Shown one piece after another: positions 13,307 to 26,379 of a stretch of DNA of 64,000 nucleotides; position 1 is the first letter of the stretch; each line of letters begins with the position of its first letter. The translations under genes and the position numbers were made by a program. The notes beneath the pieces are model-generated. The model ran no database searches, had not been told where the DNA came from, and worked only from the letters and a program-made list of their open reading frames with translations. This stretch comes from Osmia lignaria lignaria (Eukaryota > Arthropoda > Insecta > Hymenoptera > Megachilidae), in the NCBI RefSeq assembly GCF_051020975.1, contig NW_027478158.1, forward strand, positions 7,068,001-7,132,000, written 5' to 3'.

Positions 13307-16300
13307 AATGCCACTTCCAGCTTAGCTGTGCAGAAGAAGAACAACAAGAAGAAGAAATATTTCGAAATATGTCTGTCAGGCCCCTTCCCTTGAGATAAAT
13401 CTGCAAATATCTCGGAAACGAAGCGATCTACGGCAAAATGTTAAGAGACCTTTTTTGTAGAAAATTAGGTTTCCTACTTTTTATGTTCTATGATATTTTT
13501 TGATCAGATGCGTAGTTCTCGAGATATATCAAGATATTTAAAAGTTCCGAAGCCGCACCAACATAATAGAGATACAGAAACACCGTGGCCCCTTTCTTTG
13601 AGATAACTCTGCACTATTGCGCGCTGCAAATGCCACTTCCAGCTTAGCTGTGCAGAAGAAGAAGAACAAGAAGAAGAAATATCTCGAAATATGTCCGTCA
13701 GGCCCCTTCCCTTGAGATAAATCTGCAAATATCTCGGAAACGAAGCGAGCTATGGCAAAATGTTAAGAGACCTCCTTTGTAGAGAATTAAGTTTCCTACT
13801 TTTTATGTTCTATGATATTTTTTGATCAGATGCGTAGTTCTCGAGATATATCCAGACATTTAAAAGTTCCGCAGCCGCACCAACATAATAGAGATACAGA
13901 AACACTGTGGCCCCTTTCTTTGAGATAACTCTGCACTACTGCGAGCTGCAAATGCCACTTCCAGCTTAGCTGTGCAGAAGAAGAACAACAAGAAGAAGAA
14001 ATATCTCGAAATATGTCCGTCAGTCCCCTTCCCTTGAGATAAATCTGCAAATATCTCGGAAACGAAGCGAGCTATGGCAAAATGTTAAGAGACCTTTTTT
14101 GTAGAGAATTAAGTTTCCTACTTTTTATGTTCTATGATATTTTTTGATCAGATGCGTAGTTCTCGAGATATATCAAGATATTTAAAAGTTCCGAAGCTGC
14201 ATCAACATAATAGAGGTACAGAAACACCGTGGCCCCTTTCTTTGAGATAACTCTGCACTATTGCGAGCTGCAAATGCTGCTTCCAGCTTAGCTGTGCAGA
14301 AGAAGAACAACAAGAAGAAGAAATATCCCGAAATATGTCCGTCAGGACCCTTCCCTTGAGATAAATCTGCAAATATCTCGGAAACGAATCGAGCTATGGC
14401 AAAATGTTAAGAGACCTTTTTTGTAGAGAATTATGTTCCCTACAATTTACGTTCTATGATATTTTTTGATCAGAAGCGTAGTTTTCGAGATATATCGAGA
14501 TATTTAAAAGATCCGAAGCCGCACCAACATAATAGAGATACAGAAACACCGTGGCCCCTTTCTTTGAGATAACTCTGCGCTATTGCGACCTGCAAATGCC
14601 ACTTCCAGCTTAGCTGTGCAGAAGAAGAACAACAAGAAGAAGAAATATCTCGAAATATGTCCGTCAAGCCCCTTCCCTTGAGATATATCTGCAAATATCT
14701 CGGAAACGAAGCGAGCTATGGCAAAATGTTAAGATACCTTTTTTGTAGAGAATTAAGTTTCCTACTTTTTATGTTCTATGATATTTTTTGATCAGATGCG
14801 TAGTTCTCGAGATATATCAAGATATTTAAAAGTTCCGAAGCTGCACCAACATAATAGAGGTACAGAAACACCGTGGCCCCTTTCTTTGAGATAACTCTGC
14901 ACTATTGCGAGCTGCAAATGCTGCTTCCAGCTTAGCTGTGCAGAAGAAGAACAACAAGAAGAAGAAATATCCCGAAATATGTCCGTCAGGACCCTTCCCT
15001 TGAGATAAATCTGCAAATATCTCGAAAACGAAGCGAGCTATGGCAAAACGTTAAGAGACCTTTTTTGTAGAGAATTATGTTTCCTACAATTTATGTTCTG
15101 TGATATTTTTTGATCAGAAGCGTAGTTTTAGAGATATATCGAGATATTTAAAAGTTCCGAAGCCGCACCAACATAATAGAGATACAGAAACACCGTGGCC
15201 CCTTTCTTCGGGATAACTCTGCACTATTGCGAGCTGGAAATGCCACTTCCAGCTTAGCTGTGCAGAAGAAGAACAACAAGAAGAAGAAATATCTCGAAAT
15301 ATGTGCGTCAAGCCCCTTCCCTTGAGATATATCTGCAAATATCTCGGAAACGAAGCGAGCTATGGCAAAATGTTAAGATACCTTTTTTGTAGAGAATTAA
15401 GTTTCCTACTTTTTATGTTCTATGATATTTTTTGATCAGATGCGTAGTTCTCGAGATATATCAAGATATTTAAAAGTTCCGAAGCCGCACCAACATAATA
15501 GAGATACAGAAACACTGTGGCCCCTTTCTTTGAGATAACTCTGCACTACTGCGAGCTGCAAATGCCACTTCCAGCTTAGCTGTGCAGAAGAAGAACAACA
15601 AGAAGAAGAAATATCTCGAAATATGTCCGTCAGTCCCCTTCCCTTGAGATAAATCTGCAAATATCTCGGAAACGAAGCGAGCTATGGCAAAATGTTAAGA
15701 GACCTTTTTTGTAGAAAATTAGGTTTCCTACTTTTTATGTTCTATGATATTTTTTGATCAGGTGCGTAGTTCTCGAGATATATCAAGATATTTAAAAGTT
15801 CCGAAGCCGCACCAACATAATAGAGATACAGAAACACCGTGGCCCCTTTCTTTGAGATAACTCTGCACTATTGCGCGCTGCAAATGCCACTTCCAGCTTA
15901 GCTGTGCAGAAGAAGAAGAACAAGAAGAAGAAATATCTCGAAATATGTCCGTCAGGCCCCTTCACTTGAGATAAATCTGCAAATATCTCGGAAACGAAGC
16001 AAGCTATGGCAAAATGATAAGATACCTTTTTTGTAGAGAATTAAGTTTCCTAATTTTTATGTTCTATGATATTTTTTGATCAGATGCGTAGTTCTCGAGA
16101 TATATCAAGATATTTAAAAGTTCCGAAGCTGCACCAACATAATAGAGGTACAGAAACACCGTGGCCCCTTTCTTTGAGATAACTCTGCACTATTGCGAGC
16201 TGCAAATGCCACTTCCAGCTTAGCTGTGCAGAAGAAGAACAACAAGAAGAAGAAATATTTCGAAATATGTCTGTCAGGCCCCTTCCCTTGAGATAAATCT

Positions 16301-17686
16301 GCAAATATCTCGGAAACGAAGCGAGCTATGGCAAAATGTTAAGAGACCTTCTTTGTAGAGAATTAAGTTTCCTACATTTTATGTTCTATGATATTTTTTG
16401 ATCAGATACGTAGTTCTCGAGATATATCCAGATATTTAAAAGTTCCGAAGCCGCACCAACATAATAGAGATACAGAAACACTGTGGCCCCTTTCTTTGAG
16501 ATAACTCTGCACTACTGCGAGCTGCAAATGCCACTTCCAGCTTAGCTGTGCAGAAGAAGAAGAACAAGAAGAAGAAATATCTCGAAATATGTCCGTCAGG
16601 CCCCTTCCCTTGAGATAAATCTGCAAATATCTCGGAAACGAAGCGAGCTATGGCAAAATGTTAAGAGACCTTTTTTGTAGAGAATTATGTTCCCTACAAT
16701 TTACGTTCTATGATATTTTTTGATCAGAAGCGTAGTTTTCGAGATATATCGAGATATTTAAAAGATCCGAAGCCGCACCAACATAATAGAGATACAGAAA
16801 CACCGTGGCCCCTTTCTTTGAGATAACTCTGCACTATTGCGACCTGCAAATGCCACTTCCAGCTTAGCTGTGCAGAAGAAGAACAACAAGAAGAAGAAAT
16901 ATCTCGAAATATGTCCGTCAAGCACCTTCCCTTGAGATATATCTGCAAATATCTCGGAAACGAAGCGAGCTATGGCAAAATGTTAAGATACCTTTTTTGT
17001 AGAGAATTAAGTTTCCTACTTTTTATGTTCAATGATATTTTTTGATCAGATGCGTAGTTCTCGAGATATATCAAGATATTTAAAAGTTCCGAAGCTGCAC
17101 CAACATAATAGAGGTACAGAAACACCGTGGCCCCTTTCTTTGAGATAATTCTGCACTATTGCGAGCTGCAAATGCTGCTTCCAGCTTAGCTGTGCAGAAG
17201 AAGAACAACAAGAAGAAGAAATATCTCGAAATATGTCCGTCAAGCCCCTTCCCTTGAGATATATCTGCAAATATCTCGGAAACGAAGCGAGCTATGGCAA
17301 AATGTTAAGATACCTTTTTTGTAGAGAATTAAGTTTCCTACTTTTTATGTTCTATGATATTTTTTGATCAGATGCGTAGTTCTCGAGATATATCAAGATA
17401 TTTAAAAGTTCCGAAGCTGCACCAACATAATAGAGGTACAGAAACACCGTGGCCCTTTTCTTTGAGATAACTCTGCACTATTGCGAGCTGCAAATGCTGC
17501 TTCCAGCTTAGCTGTGCAGAAGAAGAACAACAAGAAGAAGAAATATCTCGAAATATGTCCGTCAGGACCCTTCCCTTGAGATAAATCTGCAAATATCTCG
17601 GAAACGAAGCGAGCTATGGCAAAACGTTAAGAGACCTTTTTTGTAGAGAATTATGTTTCCTACAATTTATGTTCTATGATATTTTT

Positions 17687-18008
17687 TGATCAGAAGCGTA
17701 GTTTTCGAGATATATCGAGATATTTAAAAGTTCCGAAGCCGCACCAACATAATAGAGATACAGAAACACCGTGGCCCCTTTCTTTGAGATAACTCTGCAC
17801 TATTGCGAGCTGCAAATGCCACTTCCAGCTTAGCTGTGCAGAAGAAGAACAACAAGAAGAAGAAATATCTCGAAATATGTCCGTCAGGCCCCTTCCCTTG
17901 AGATAAATCTGCAAATATCTCGGAAACGAAGCGAGCTACCGCAAAATGTTAAGAGACCTTTTTTGTAGAAAATTAGGTTTCCTACTTTTTACGTTCTATG
18001 ATATTTTT
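17687..18008 (+). repeat. Prototype monomer with internal module map
   Basis: This copy is near the majority sequence for most sites and serves as a reference; monomer positions are given with T of TGATCA as 1. TGATCA is at 1-6. A variable site around 16-23 reads TTCTCGAG or TTTTCGAG in different copies. GATATATC, a perfect palindrome, is at 23-30 and TTTAAA at 37-42. The first arm of a direct repeat is at 87-114. A GAA-rich tract is at 155-179. The second arm is at 201-228. A T6 run is at 273-278, followed by an imperfect dyad that ends near position 300. A second T6 run precedes the next TGATCA. No promoter, splice signal or polyadenylation arrangement is convincing. Confidence 0.9.
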
Positions 18009-18652
18009 TGATCAGATGCGTAGTTCTCGAGATATATCAAGATATTTAAAAGTTCCGAAGCCGCACCAACATAATAGAGATACAGAAACACCGTGGCCCC
18101 TTTCTTTTAGATAACTCTGCACTATTGCGCGCTGCAAATGCCACTTCCAGCTTAGCTGTGCAGAAGAAGAACAACAAGAAGAAGAAATATCTCGAAATAT
18201 GTCCGTCAGGCCCCTTCCCTTGAGATAAATCTGCAAATATCTCGGAAACGAAGCGAGCTATGGCAAAATGTTAAGAGACCTTCTTTGTAGAGAATTAAGT
18301 TTCCTACTTTTTATGTTCTATGATATTTTTTGATCAGATGCGCAGTTCTCGAGATATATCCAGATATTTAAAAGTTCCGAAGCCGCACCAACATAATAGA
18401 GATACAGAAACACTGTGGCCCCTTTCTTTGAGATAACTCTGCACTACTGCGAGCTGCAAATGCCACTTCCAGCTTAGCTGTGCAGAAGAAGAAGAACAAG
18501 AAGAAGAAATATCTCGAAATATGTCCGTCAGGCCCCTTCCCTTGAGATAAATCTGCAAATATCTCGGAAACGAAGCGAGCTATGGCAAAATGTTAAGAGA
18601 CCTCCTTTGTAGAGAATTAAGTTTCCTACTTTTTATGTTCTATGATATTTTT

Positions 18653-18973
18653 TGATCAGATGCGTAGTTCTCGAGATATATCCAGATATTTAAAAGTTCC
18701 GAAGCCGCACCAACATAATAGAGATACAGAAACACTGTGGCCCCTTTCTTTGAGATAACTCTGCACTACTGCGAGCTGCAAATGCCACTTCCAGCTTAGC
18801 TGTGCAGAAGAAGAACAACAAGAAGAAGAAATATCTCGAAATATGTCCGTCAGTCCCCTTCCCTTGAGATAAATCTGCAAATATCTCGGAAACGAAGCGA
18901 GCTATGGCAAAATGTTGAGAGACCTTTTTGTAGAGAATTAAGTTTCCTACTTTTTATGTTCTATGATATTTTT
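18653..18973 (+). repeat. 321-bp monomer with 1-bp deletion
   Basis: The T6 run after GAGACC is shortened to T5 (near 18927), giving a 321-bp copy. This private change sits at the junction between the mosaic zone and the first variable higher-order unit. Confidence 0.9.
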
Positions 18974-21871
18974 TGATCAGATGCGTAGTTCTCGAGATAT
19001 ATCAAGATATTTAAAAGTTCCGAAGCTGCATCAACATAATAGAGGTACAGAAACACCGTGGCCCCTTTCTTTGAGATAACTCTGCACTATTGCGAGCTGC
19101 AAATGCTGCTTCCAGCTTAGCTGTGCAGAAGAAGAACAACAAGAAGAAGAAATATCCCGAAATATGTCCGTCAGGACCCTTCCCTTGAGATAAATCTGCA
19201 AATATCTCGGAAACGAATCGAGCTATGGCAAAATGTTAAGAGACCTTTTTTGTAGAGAATTATGTTCCCTACAATTTACGCTCTATGATATTTTTTGATC
19301 AGAAGCGTAGTTTTCGAGATATATCGAGATATTTAAAAGATCCGAAGCCGCACCAACATAATAGAGATACAGAAACACCGTGGCCCCTTTCTTTGAGATA
19401 ACTCTGCACTATTGCGACCTGCAAATGCCACTTCCAGCTTAGCTGTGCAGAAGAAGAACAACAAGAAGAAGAAATATCTCGAAATATGTCCGTCAAGCCC
19501 CTTCCCTTGAGATATATCTGCAAATATCTCGAAAACGAAGCGAGCTATGGCAAAATGTTAACATACCTTTTTTGTGGAGAATTAAGTTTCCTACTTTTTA
19601 TGTTCTATGATATTTTTTGATCAGATGCGTAGTTCTCGAGATATATCAAGATATTTAAAAGTTCCGAAGCCGCACCAACATAATAGAGATACAGAAACAC
19701 CGTGGCCCCTTTCTTTGAGATAACTCTGCACTATTGCGCGCTGCAAATGCCACTTCCAGCTTAGCTGTGCAGAAGAAGAAGAACAAGAAGAAGAAATATC
19801 TCGAAATATGTCCGTCAGGCCCCTTCCCTTGAGATAAATCTGCAAATATCTCGGAAACGAAGCGAGCTATGGCAAAATGTTAAGAGACCTTTTTTGTAGA
19901 GAATTATGTTTCCTACAATTTATGTCCTATGATATTTTTTGATCAGAAGCGTAGTTTTAGAGATATATCGAGATATTTAAAAGTTCCGAAGCCGCACCAA
20001 CATAATAGAGATACAGAAACACCGTGGCCCCTTTCTTTGAGATAACTCTGCACTATTGCGAGCTGCAAATGCCACTTCCTGCTTAGCTGTGCAGAAGAAG
20101 AAGAACAAGAAGAAGAAATATCTCGAAATATGTCCGTCAGGCCCCTTCCCTTGAGATAAATCTGCAAATATCTCGGAAACGAAGCGAGCTATGGCAAAAT
20201 GTTAAGAGACCTTTTTTGTAGAGAATTAAGTTTCCTACTTTTTATGTTCAATGATATTTTTTGATCAGATGCGTAGTTCTCGAGATATATCGAGATATTT
20301 AAAAGTTCCGAAGCCGCACCAACATAATAGAGATACAGAAACACCGTGGCCCCTTTCTTTGAGATAACTCTGCACTATTGCGAGCTGCAAATGCCACTTC
20401 CAGCTTAGCTGTGCAGAAGAAGAACAACAAGAAGAAGAAATATTTCGAAATATGTCTGTCAGGCCCCTTCCCTTGAGATAAATCTGCAAATATCTCGGAA
20501 ACGAAGCGATCTACGGCAAAATGTTAAGAGACCTTTTTTGTAGAAAATTAGGTTTCCTACTTTTTATGTTCTATGATATTTTTTGATCAGGTGCGTAGTT
20601 CTCGAGATATATCAAGATATTTAAAAGTTCCGAAGCCGCACCAACATAATAGAGATACAGAAACACCGTGGCCCCTTTCTTTGAGATAACTCTGCACTAT
20701 TGCGAGCTGCAAATGCCACTTCCTGCTTAGCTGTGCAGAAGAAGAAGAACAAGAAGAAGAAATATCTCGAAATATGTCCGTCAGGCCCCTTCCCTTGAGA
20801 TAAATCTGCAAATATCTCGGAAACGAAGCGAGCTATGGCAAAATGTTAAGAGACCTTTTTTGTAGAGAATTAAGTTTCCTACTTTTTATGTTCAATGATA
20901 TTTTTTGATCAGATGCGTAGTTCTCGAGATATATCGAGATATTTAAAAGTTCCGAAGCCGCACCAACATAATAGAGATACAGAAACACCGTGGCCCCTTT
21001 CTTTGAGATAACTCTGCACTATTGCGAGCTGCAAAAGCCACTTCCAGCTTAGCTGTGCAGAAGAAGAACAACAAGAAGAAGAAATATTTCGAAATATGTC
21101 TGTCAGGCCCCTTCCCTTGAGATAAATCTGCAAATATCTCGGAAACGAAGCGATCTACGGCAAAATGTTAAGAGACCTTTTTTGTAGAAAATTAGGCTTC
21201 CTACTTTTTATGTTCTATGATATTTTTTGATCAGGTGCGTAGTTCTCGAGATATATCAAGATATTTAAAAGTTCCGAAGCCGCACCAACATAATAGAGAT
21301 ACAGAAACACCGTGGCCCCTTTCTTTGAAATAACTCTGCACTATTGCGGGCTGCAAATGCCACTTCCAGCTTAGCTGTGCAGAAGAAGAAGAACAAGAAG
21401 AAGAAATATCTCGAAATATGTCCGTCAGGCCCCTTCCCTTGAGATAAATCTGCAAATATCTCGGAAACGAAGCGAGCTATGGCAAAATGTTAAGAGACCT
21501 TCTTTGTAGAGAATTAAGTTTCCTACTTTTTATGTTCTATGATATTTTTTGATCAGATGCGTAGTTCTCGAGATATATCGAGATATTTAAAAGTTCCGAA
21601 GCCGCACCAACATAATAGAGATACAGAAACACCGTGGCCCCTTTCTTTGAGATAACTCTGCACTACTGCGAGCTGCAAATGCCACTTCCAGCTTAGCTGT
21701 GCAGAAGAAGAACAACAAGAAGAAGAAATATCTCGAAATATGTCCGTCAGTCCCCTTCCCTTGAGATAAATCTGCAAATATCTCGGAAACGAAGCGAGCT
21801 ATGGCAAAATGTTGAGAGACCTTTTTTGTAGAGAATTAAGTTTCCTACTTTTTATGTTCTATGATATTTTT
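18974..21871 (+). repeat. Variable higher-order unit, copy 1 (9 monomers, 2898 bp)
   Basis: The unit starts with a monomer carrying GCTGCATCAAC, CCCGAAATATG and GAATCGAGC, followed by a copy with GCGACCTGC. The middle alternates two monomer types: one with GATCTACGGC and GTAGAAAATTAGG, the other with CACTTCCTGC and a G-substituted GAA tract. The same start and end types recur in the next two units, but with more monomers between them. Confidence 0.82.
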
Positions 21872-24800
21872 TGATCAGATGCGTAGTTCTCGAGATATAT
21901 CAAGATATTTAAAAGTTCCGAAGCTGCATCAACATAATAGAGGTACAGAAACACCGTGGCCCCTTTCTTTGAGATAACTCTGCACTATTGCGAGCTGCAA
22001 ATGCTGCTTCCAGCTTAGCTGTGCAGAAGAAGAACAACAAGAAGAAGAAATATCCCGAAATATGTCCGTCAGGACCCTTCCCTTGAGATAAATCTGCAAA
22101 TATCTCGGAAACGAATCGAGCTATGGCAAAATGTTAAGAGACCTTTTTTGTAGAGAATTATGTTCCCTACAATTTACGCTCTATGATATTTTTTGATCAG
22201 AAGCGTAGTTTTCGAGATATATCGAGATATTTAAAAGATCCGAAGCCGCACCAACATAATAGAGATACAGAAACACCGTGGCCCCTTTCTTTGAGATAAC
22301 TCTGCACTATTGCGACCTGCAAATGCCACTTCCAGCTTAGCTGTGCAGAAGAAGAACAACAAGAAGAAGAAATATCTCGAAATATGTCCGTCAAGCCCCT
22401 TCCCTTGAGATATATCTGCAAATATCTCGGAAACGAAGCGAGCTATGGCAAAATGTTAAGATACCTTTTTTGTAGAGAATTAAGTTTCCTACTTTTTATG
22501 TTCTATGATATTTTTTGATCAGATGCGTAGTTCTCGAGATATATCAAGATATTTAAAAGTTCCGAAGCCGCACCAACATAATAGAGATACAGAAACACCG
22601 TGGCCCCTTTCTTTGAGATAACTCTGCACTATTGCGCGCTGCAAATGCCACTTCCAGCTTAGCTGTGCAGAAGAAGAAGAACAAGAAGAAGAAATATCTC
22701 GAAATATGTCCGTCAGGCCCCTTCCCTTGAGATAAATCTGCAAATATCTCGGAAACGAAGCGAGCTATGGCAAAATGTTAATAGACCTTCTTTGTAGAGA
22801 ATTAAGTTTCCTACTTTTTATGTTGTATGATATTTTTTGATCAGATGCGTAGTTCTCGAGATATATCCAGATATTTAAAAGTTCCGAAGCCGCACCAACA
22901 TAATAGAGATACAGAAACACTGTGGCCCCTTTCTTTGAGATAACTCTGCACTACTGCGAGCTGCAAATGCCACTTCCAGCTTAGCTGTGCAGAAGAAGAA
23001 GAACAAGAAGAAGAAATATCTCGAAATATGTCCGTCAGGCCCCTTCCCTTGAGATAAATCTGCAAATATCTCGGAAACGAAGCGAGCTATGGCAAAATGT
23101 TAAGAGACCTCCTTTGTAGAGAATTAAGTTTCCTACTTTTTATGTCCTATGATATTTTTTGATCAGAAGCGTAGTTTTAGAGATATATCGAGATATTTAA
23201 AAGTTCCGAAGCCGCACCAACATAATAGAGATACAGAAACACCGTGGCCCCTTTCTTCGGGATAACTCTGCACTATTGCGAGCTGGAAATGCCACTTCCA
23301 GCTTAGCTGTGCAGAAGAAGAACAACAAGAAGAAGAAATATCTCGAAATATGTCCGTCAAGCCCCTTCCCTTGAGATATATCTGCAAATATCTCGGAAAC
23401 GAAGCGAGCTATGGCAAAATGTTAAGATACCTTTTTTGTAGAGAATTAAGTTTCCTACTTTTTATGTTCTATGATACTTTTTGATCAGATGCGTAGTTCT
23501 CGAGATATATCCAGATATTTAAAAGTTCCGAAGCCGCACCAACATGATAGAGATACAGAAACACCGTGGCCCCTTTCTTTGAGATAACTCTGCACTATTG
23601 CGAGCTGCAAATGCCACTTCCAGCTTAGCTGTGCAGAAGAAGAACAACAAGAAGAAGAAATATCTCGAAATATGTCCGTCAGGCCCCTTCCCTTGAGATA
23701 AATCTGCAAATATCTCGGAAACGAAGCGAGCTATGGCAAAATGTTAACAGACCTTTTTTGTAGAGAATTAAGTTTTCTACTTTTTATGTTCTATGAAATT
23801 TTTTAATCAGATGCGTAGTTCTCGAGATATATCAAGATATTTAAAAGTTCCGAAGCCGCACCAACATAATAGAGATACAGAAACACCGTGGCCCCTTTCT
23901 TTGAGATAACTCTGCACTATTGCGAGCTGCAAATGCCACTTCCTGCTTAGCTGTGCAGAAGAAGAAGAACAAGAAGAAGAAATATCTCGAAATATGTCCG
24001 TCAGGCCCCTTCCCTTGAGATAAATCTGCAAATATCTCGGAAACGAAGCGAGCTATGGCAAAATGTTAAGAGACCTTTTTTGTAGAGAATTAAGTTTCCT
24101 ACTTTTTATGTTCAATGATATTTTTTGATCAGATGCGTAGTTCTCGAGATATATCGAGATATTTAAAAGTTCCGAAGCCGCACCAACATAATAGAGATAC
24201 AGAAACACCGTGGCCCCTTTCTTTGAGATAACTCTGCACTATTGCGAGCTGCAAATGCCACTTCCAGCTTAGCTGTGCAGAAGAAGAACAACAAGAAGAA
24301 GAAATATTTCGAAATATGTCTGTCAGGCCCCTTCCCTTGAGATAAATCTGCAAATATCTCGGAAACGAAGCGATCTACGGCAAAATGTTAAGAGACCTTT
24401 TTTGTAGAAAATTAGGTTTCCTACTTTTTATGTTCTATGATATTTTTTGATCAGGTGCGTAGTTCTCGAGATATATCAAGATATTTAAAAGTTCCGAAGC
24501 CGCACCAACATAATAGAGATACAGAAACACCGTGGCCCCTTTCTTTGAGATAACTCTGCACTATTGCGAGCTGCAAATGCCACTTCCTGCTTAGCTGTGC
24601 AGAAGAAGAAGAACAAGAAGAAGAAATATCTCGAAATATGTCCGTCAGGCCCCTTCCCTTGAGATAAATCTGCAAATATCTCGGAAACGAAGCGAGCTAT
24701 GGCAAAATGTTAAGAGACCTTTTTTGTAGAGAATTAAGTTTCCTACTTTTTATGTTCAATGATATTTTTTGATCAGATGCGTAGTTCTCGAGATATATCG

Positions 24801-26379
24801 AGATATTTAAAAGTTCCGAAGCCGCACCAACATAATAGAGATACAGAAACACCGTGGCCCCTTTCTTTGAGATAACTCTGCACTATTGCGAGCTGCAAAT
24901 GCCACTTCCAGCTTAGCTGTGCAGAAGAAGAACAACAAGAAGAAGAAATATTTCGAAATATGTCTGTCAGGCCCCTTCCCTTGAGATAAATCTGCAAATA
25001 TCTCGGAAACGAAGCGATCTACGGCAAAATGTTAAGAGACCTTTTTTGTAGAAAATTAGGTTTCCTACTTTTTATGTTCTATGATATTTTTTGATCAGGT
25101 GCGTAGTTCTCGAGATATATCAAGATATTTAAAAGTTCCGAAGCCGCACCAACATAATAGAGATACAGAAACACCGTGGCCCCTTTCTTTGAGATAACTC
25201 TGCACTATTGCGAGCTGCAAATGCCACTTCCTGCTTAGCTGTGCAGAAGAAGAAGAACAAGAAGAAGAAATATCTCGAAATATGTCCGTCAGGCCCCTTC
25301 CCTTGAGATAAATCTGCAAATATCTCGGAAACGAAGCGAGCTATGGCAAAATGTTAAGAGACCTTTTTTGTAGAGAATTAAGTTTCCTACTTTTTATGTT
25401 CAATGATATTTTTTGATCAGATGCGTAGTTCTCGAGATATATCGAGATATTTAAAAGTTCCGAAGCCGCACCAACATAATAGAGATACAGAAACACCGTG
25501 GCCCCTTTCTTTGAGATAACTCTGCACTATTGCGAGCTGCAAATGCCACTTCCAGCTTAGCTGTGCAGAAGAAGAACAACAAGAAGAAGAAATATTTCGA
25601 AATATGTCTGTCAGGCCCCTTCCCTTGAGATAAATCTGCAAATATCTCGGAAACGAAGCGATCTACGGCAAAATGTTAAGAGACCTTTTTTGTAGAAAAT
25701 TAGGTTTCCTACTTTTTATGTTCTATGATATTTTTTGATCTGGTGCGTAGTTCTCGAGATATATCAAGATATTTAAAAGTTCCGAAGCCGCACCAACATA
25801 ATAGAGATACAGAAACACCGTGGCCCCTTTCTTTGAAATAACTCTGCACTATTGCGGGCTGCAAATGCCACTTCCAGCTTAGCTGTGCAGAAGAAGAAGA
25901 ACAAGAAGAAGAAATATCTCGAAATATGTCCGTCAGGCCCCTTCCCTTGAGATAAATCTGCAAATATCTCGGAAACGAAGCGAGCTATGGCAAAATGTTA
26001 AGAGACCTTCTTTGTAGAGAATTAAGTTTCCTACTTTTTATGTTCTATGATATTTTTTGATCAGATGCGTAGTTCTCGAGATATATCGAGATATTTAAAA
26101 GTTCCGAAGCCGCACCAACATAATAGAGATACAGAAACACCGTGGCCCCTTTCTTTGAGATAACTCTGCACTACTGCGAGCTGCAAATGCCACTTCCAGC
26201 TTAGCTGTGCAGAAGAAGAACAACAAGAAGAAGAAATATCTCGAAATATGTCCGTCAGTCCCCTTCCCTTGAGATAAATCTGCAAATATCTCGGAAACGA
26301 AGCGAGCTATGGCAAAATGTTGAGAGACCTTTTTTGTAGAGAATTAAGTTTCCTACTTTTTATGTTCTATGATATTTTT
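21872..26379 (+). repeat. Variable higher-order unit, copy 2 (14 monomers, 4508 bp)
   Basis: The unit begins with the same GCTGCATCAAC monomer as its neighbours and continues with copies sharing private variants with the next unit: GTTAATAGACC near 22778, TATGTCCTATG near 23141, GATACTTTTTG near 23474 and TAATCA replacing TGATCA at 23804. An alternating pair of monomer types then appears several times (about 24126-25735), longer than in the other two units. One copy near the end has TGATCT at 25736. Confidence 0.86.

Larger units (their letters stand above)
13501..18973 (+). repeat. Mosaic transition zone of central-domain monomers
   Basis: Seventeen monomers lie between the 12-mer block and the next higher-order system. 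They use the same variant pool as the neighbours in a shuffled order, and I saw no exact multi-monomer period. Some are recombinant within the monomer: the copy at 13501 begins like one type and ends like another (CTCCTTTG near 13772). The copy from 15755 carries a private CCTTCACTTG. The last copy is 321 bp. Confidence 0.65.

Noticed and set aside
17918..17931. True CENP-B box
   Set aside because: The core is 3 bp too short for the known spacing of the essential bases, and the site varies among copies. It is kept only as a low-interest observation.
17687..18008. RNA polymerase III gene (T-run terminator, GTTCCGAAGCC resembling a B box)
   Set aside because: The B-box-like string has an extra base compared with GGTTCGANTCC, no A box lies at a suitable distance, and T6 runs are expected in AT-rich DNA.
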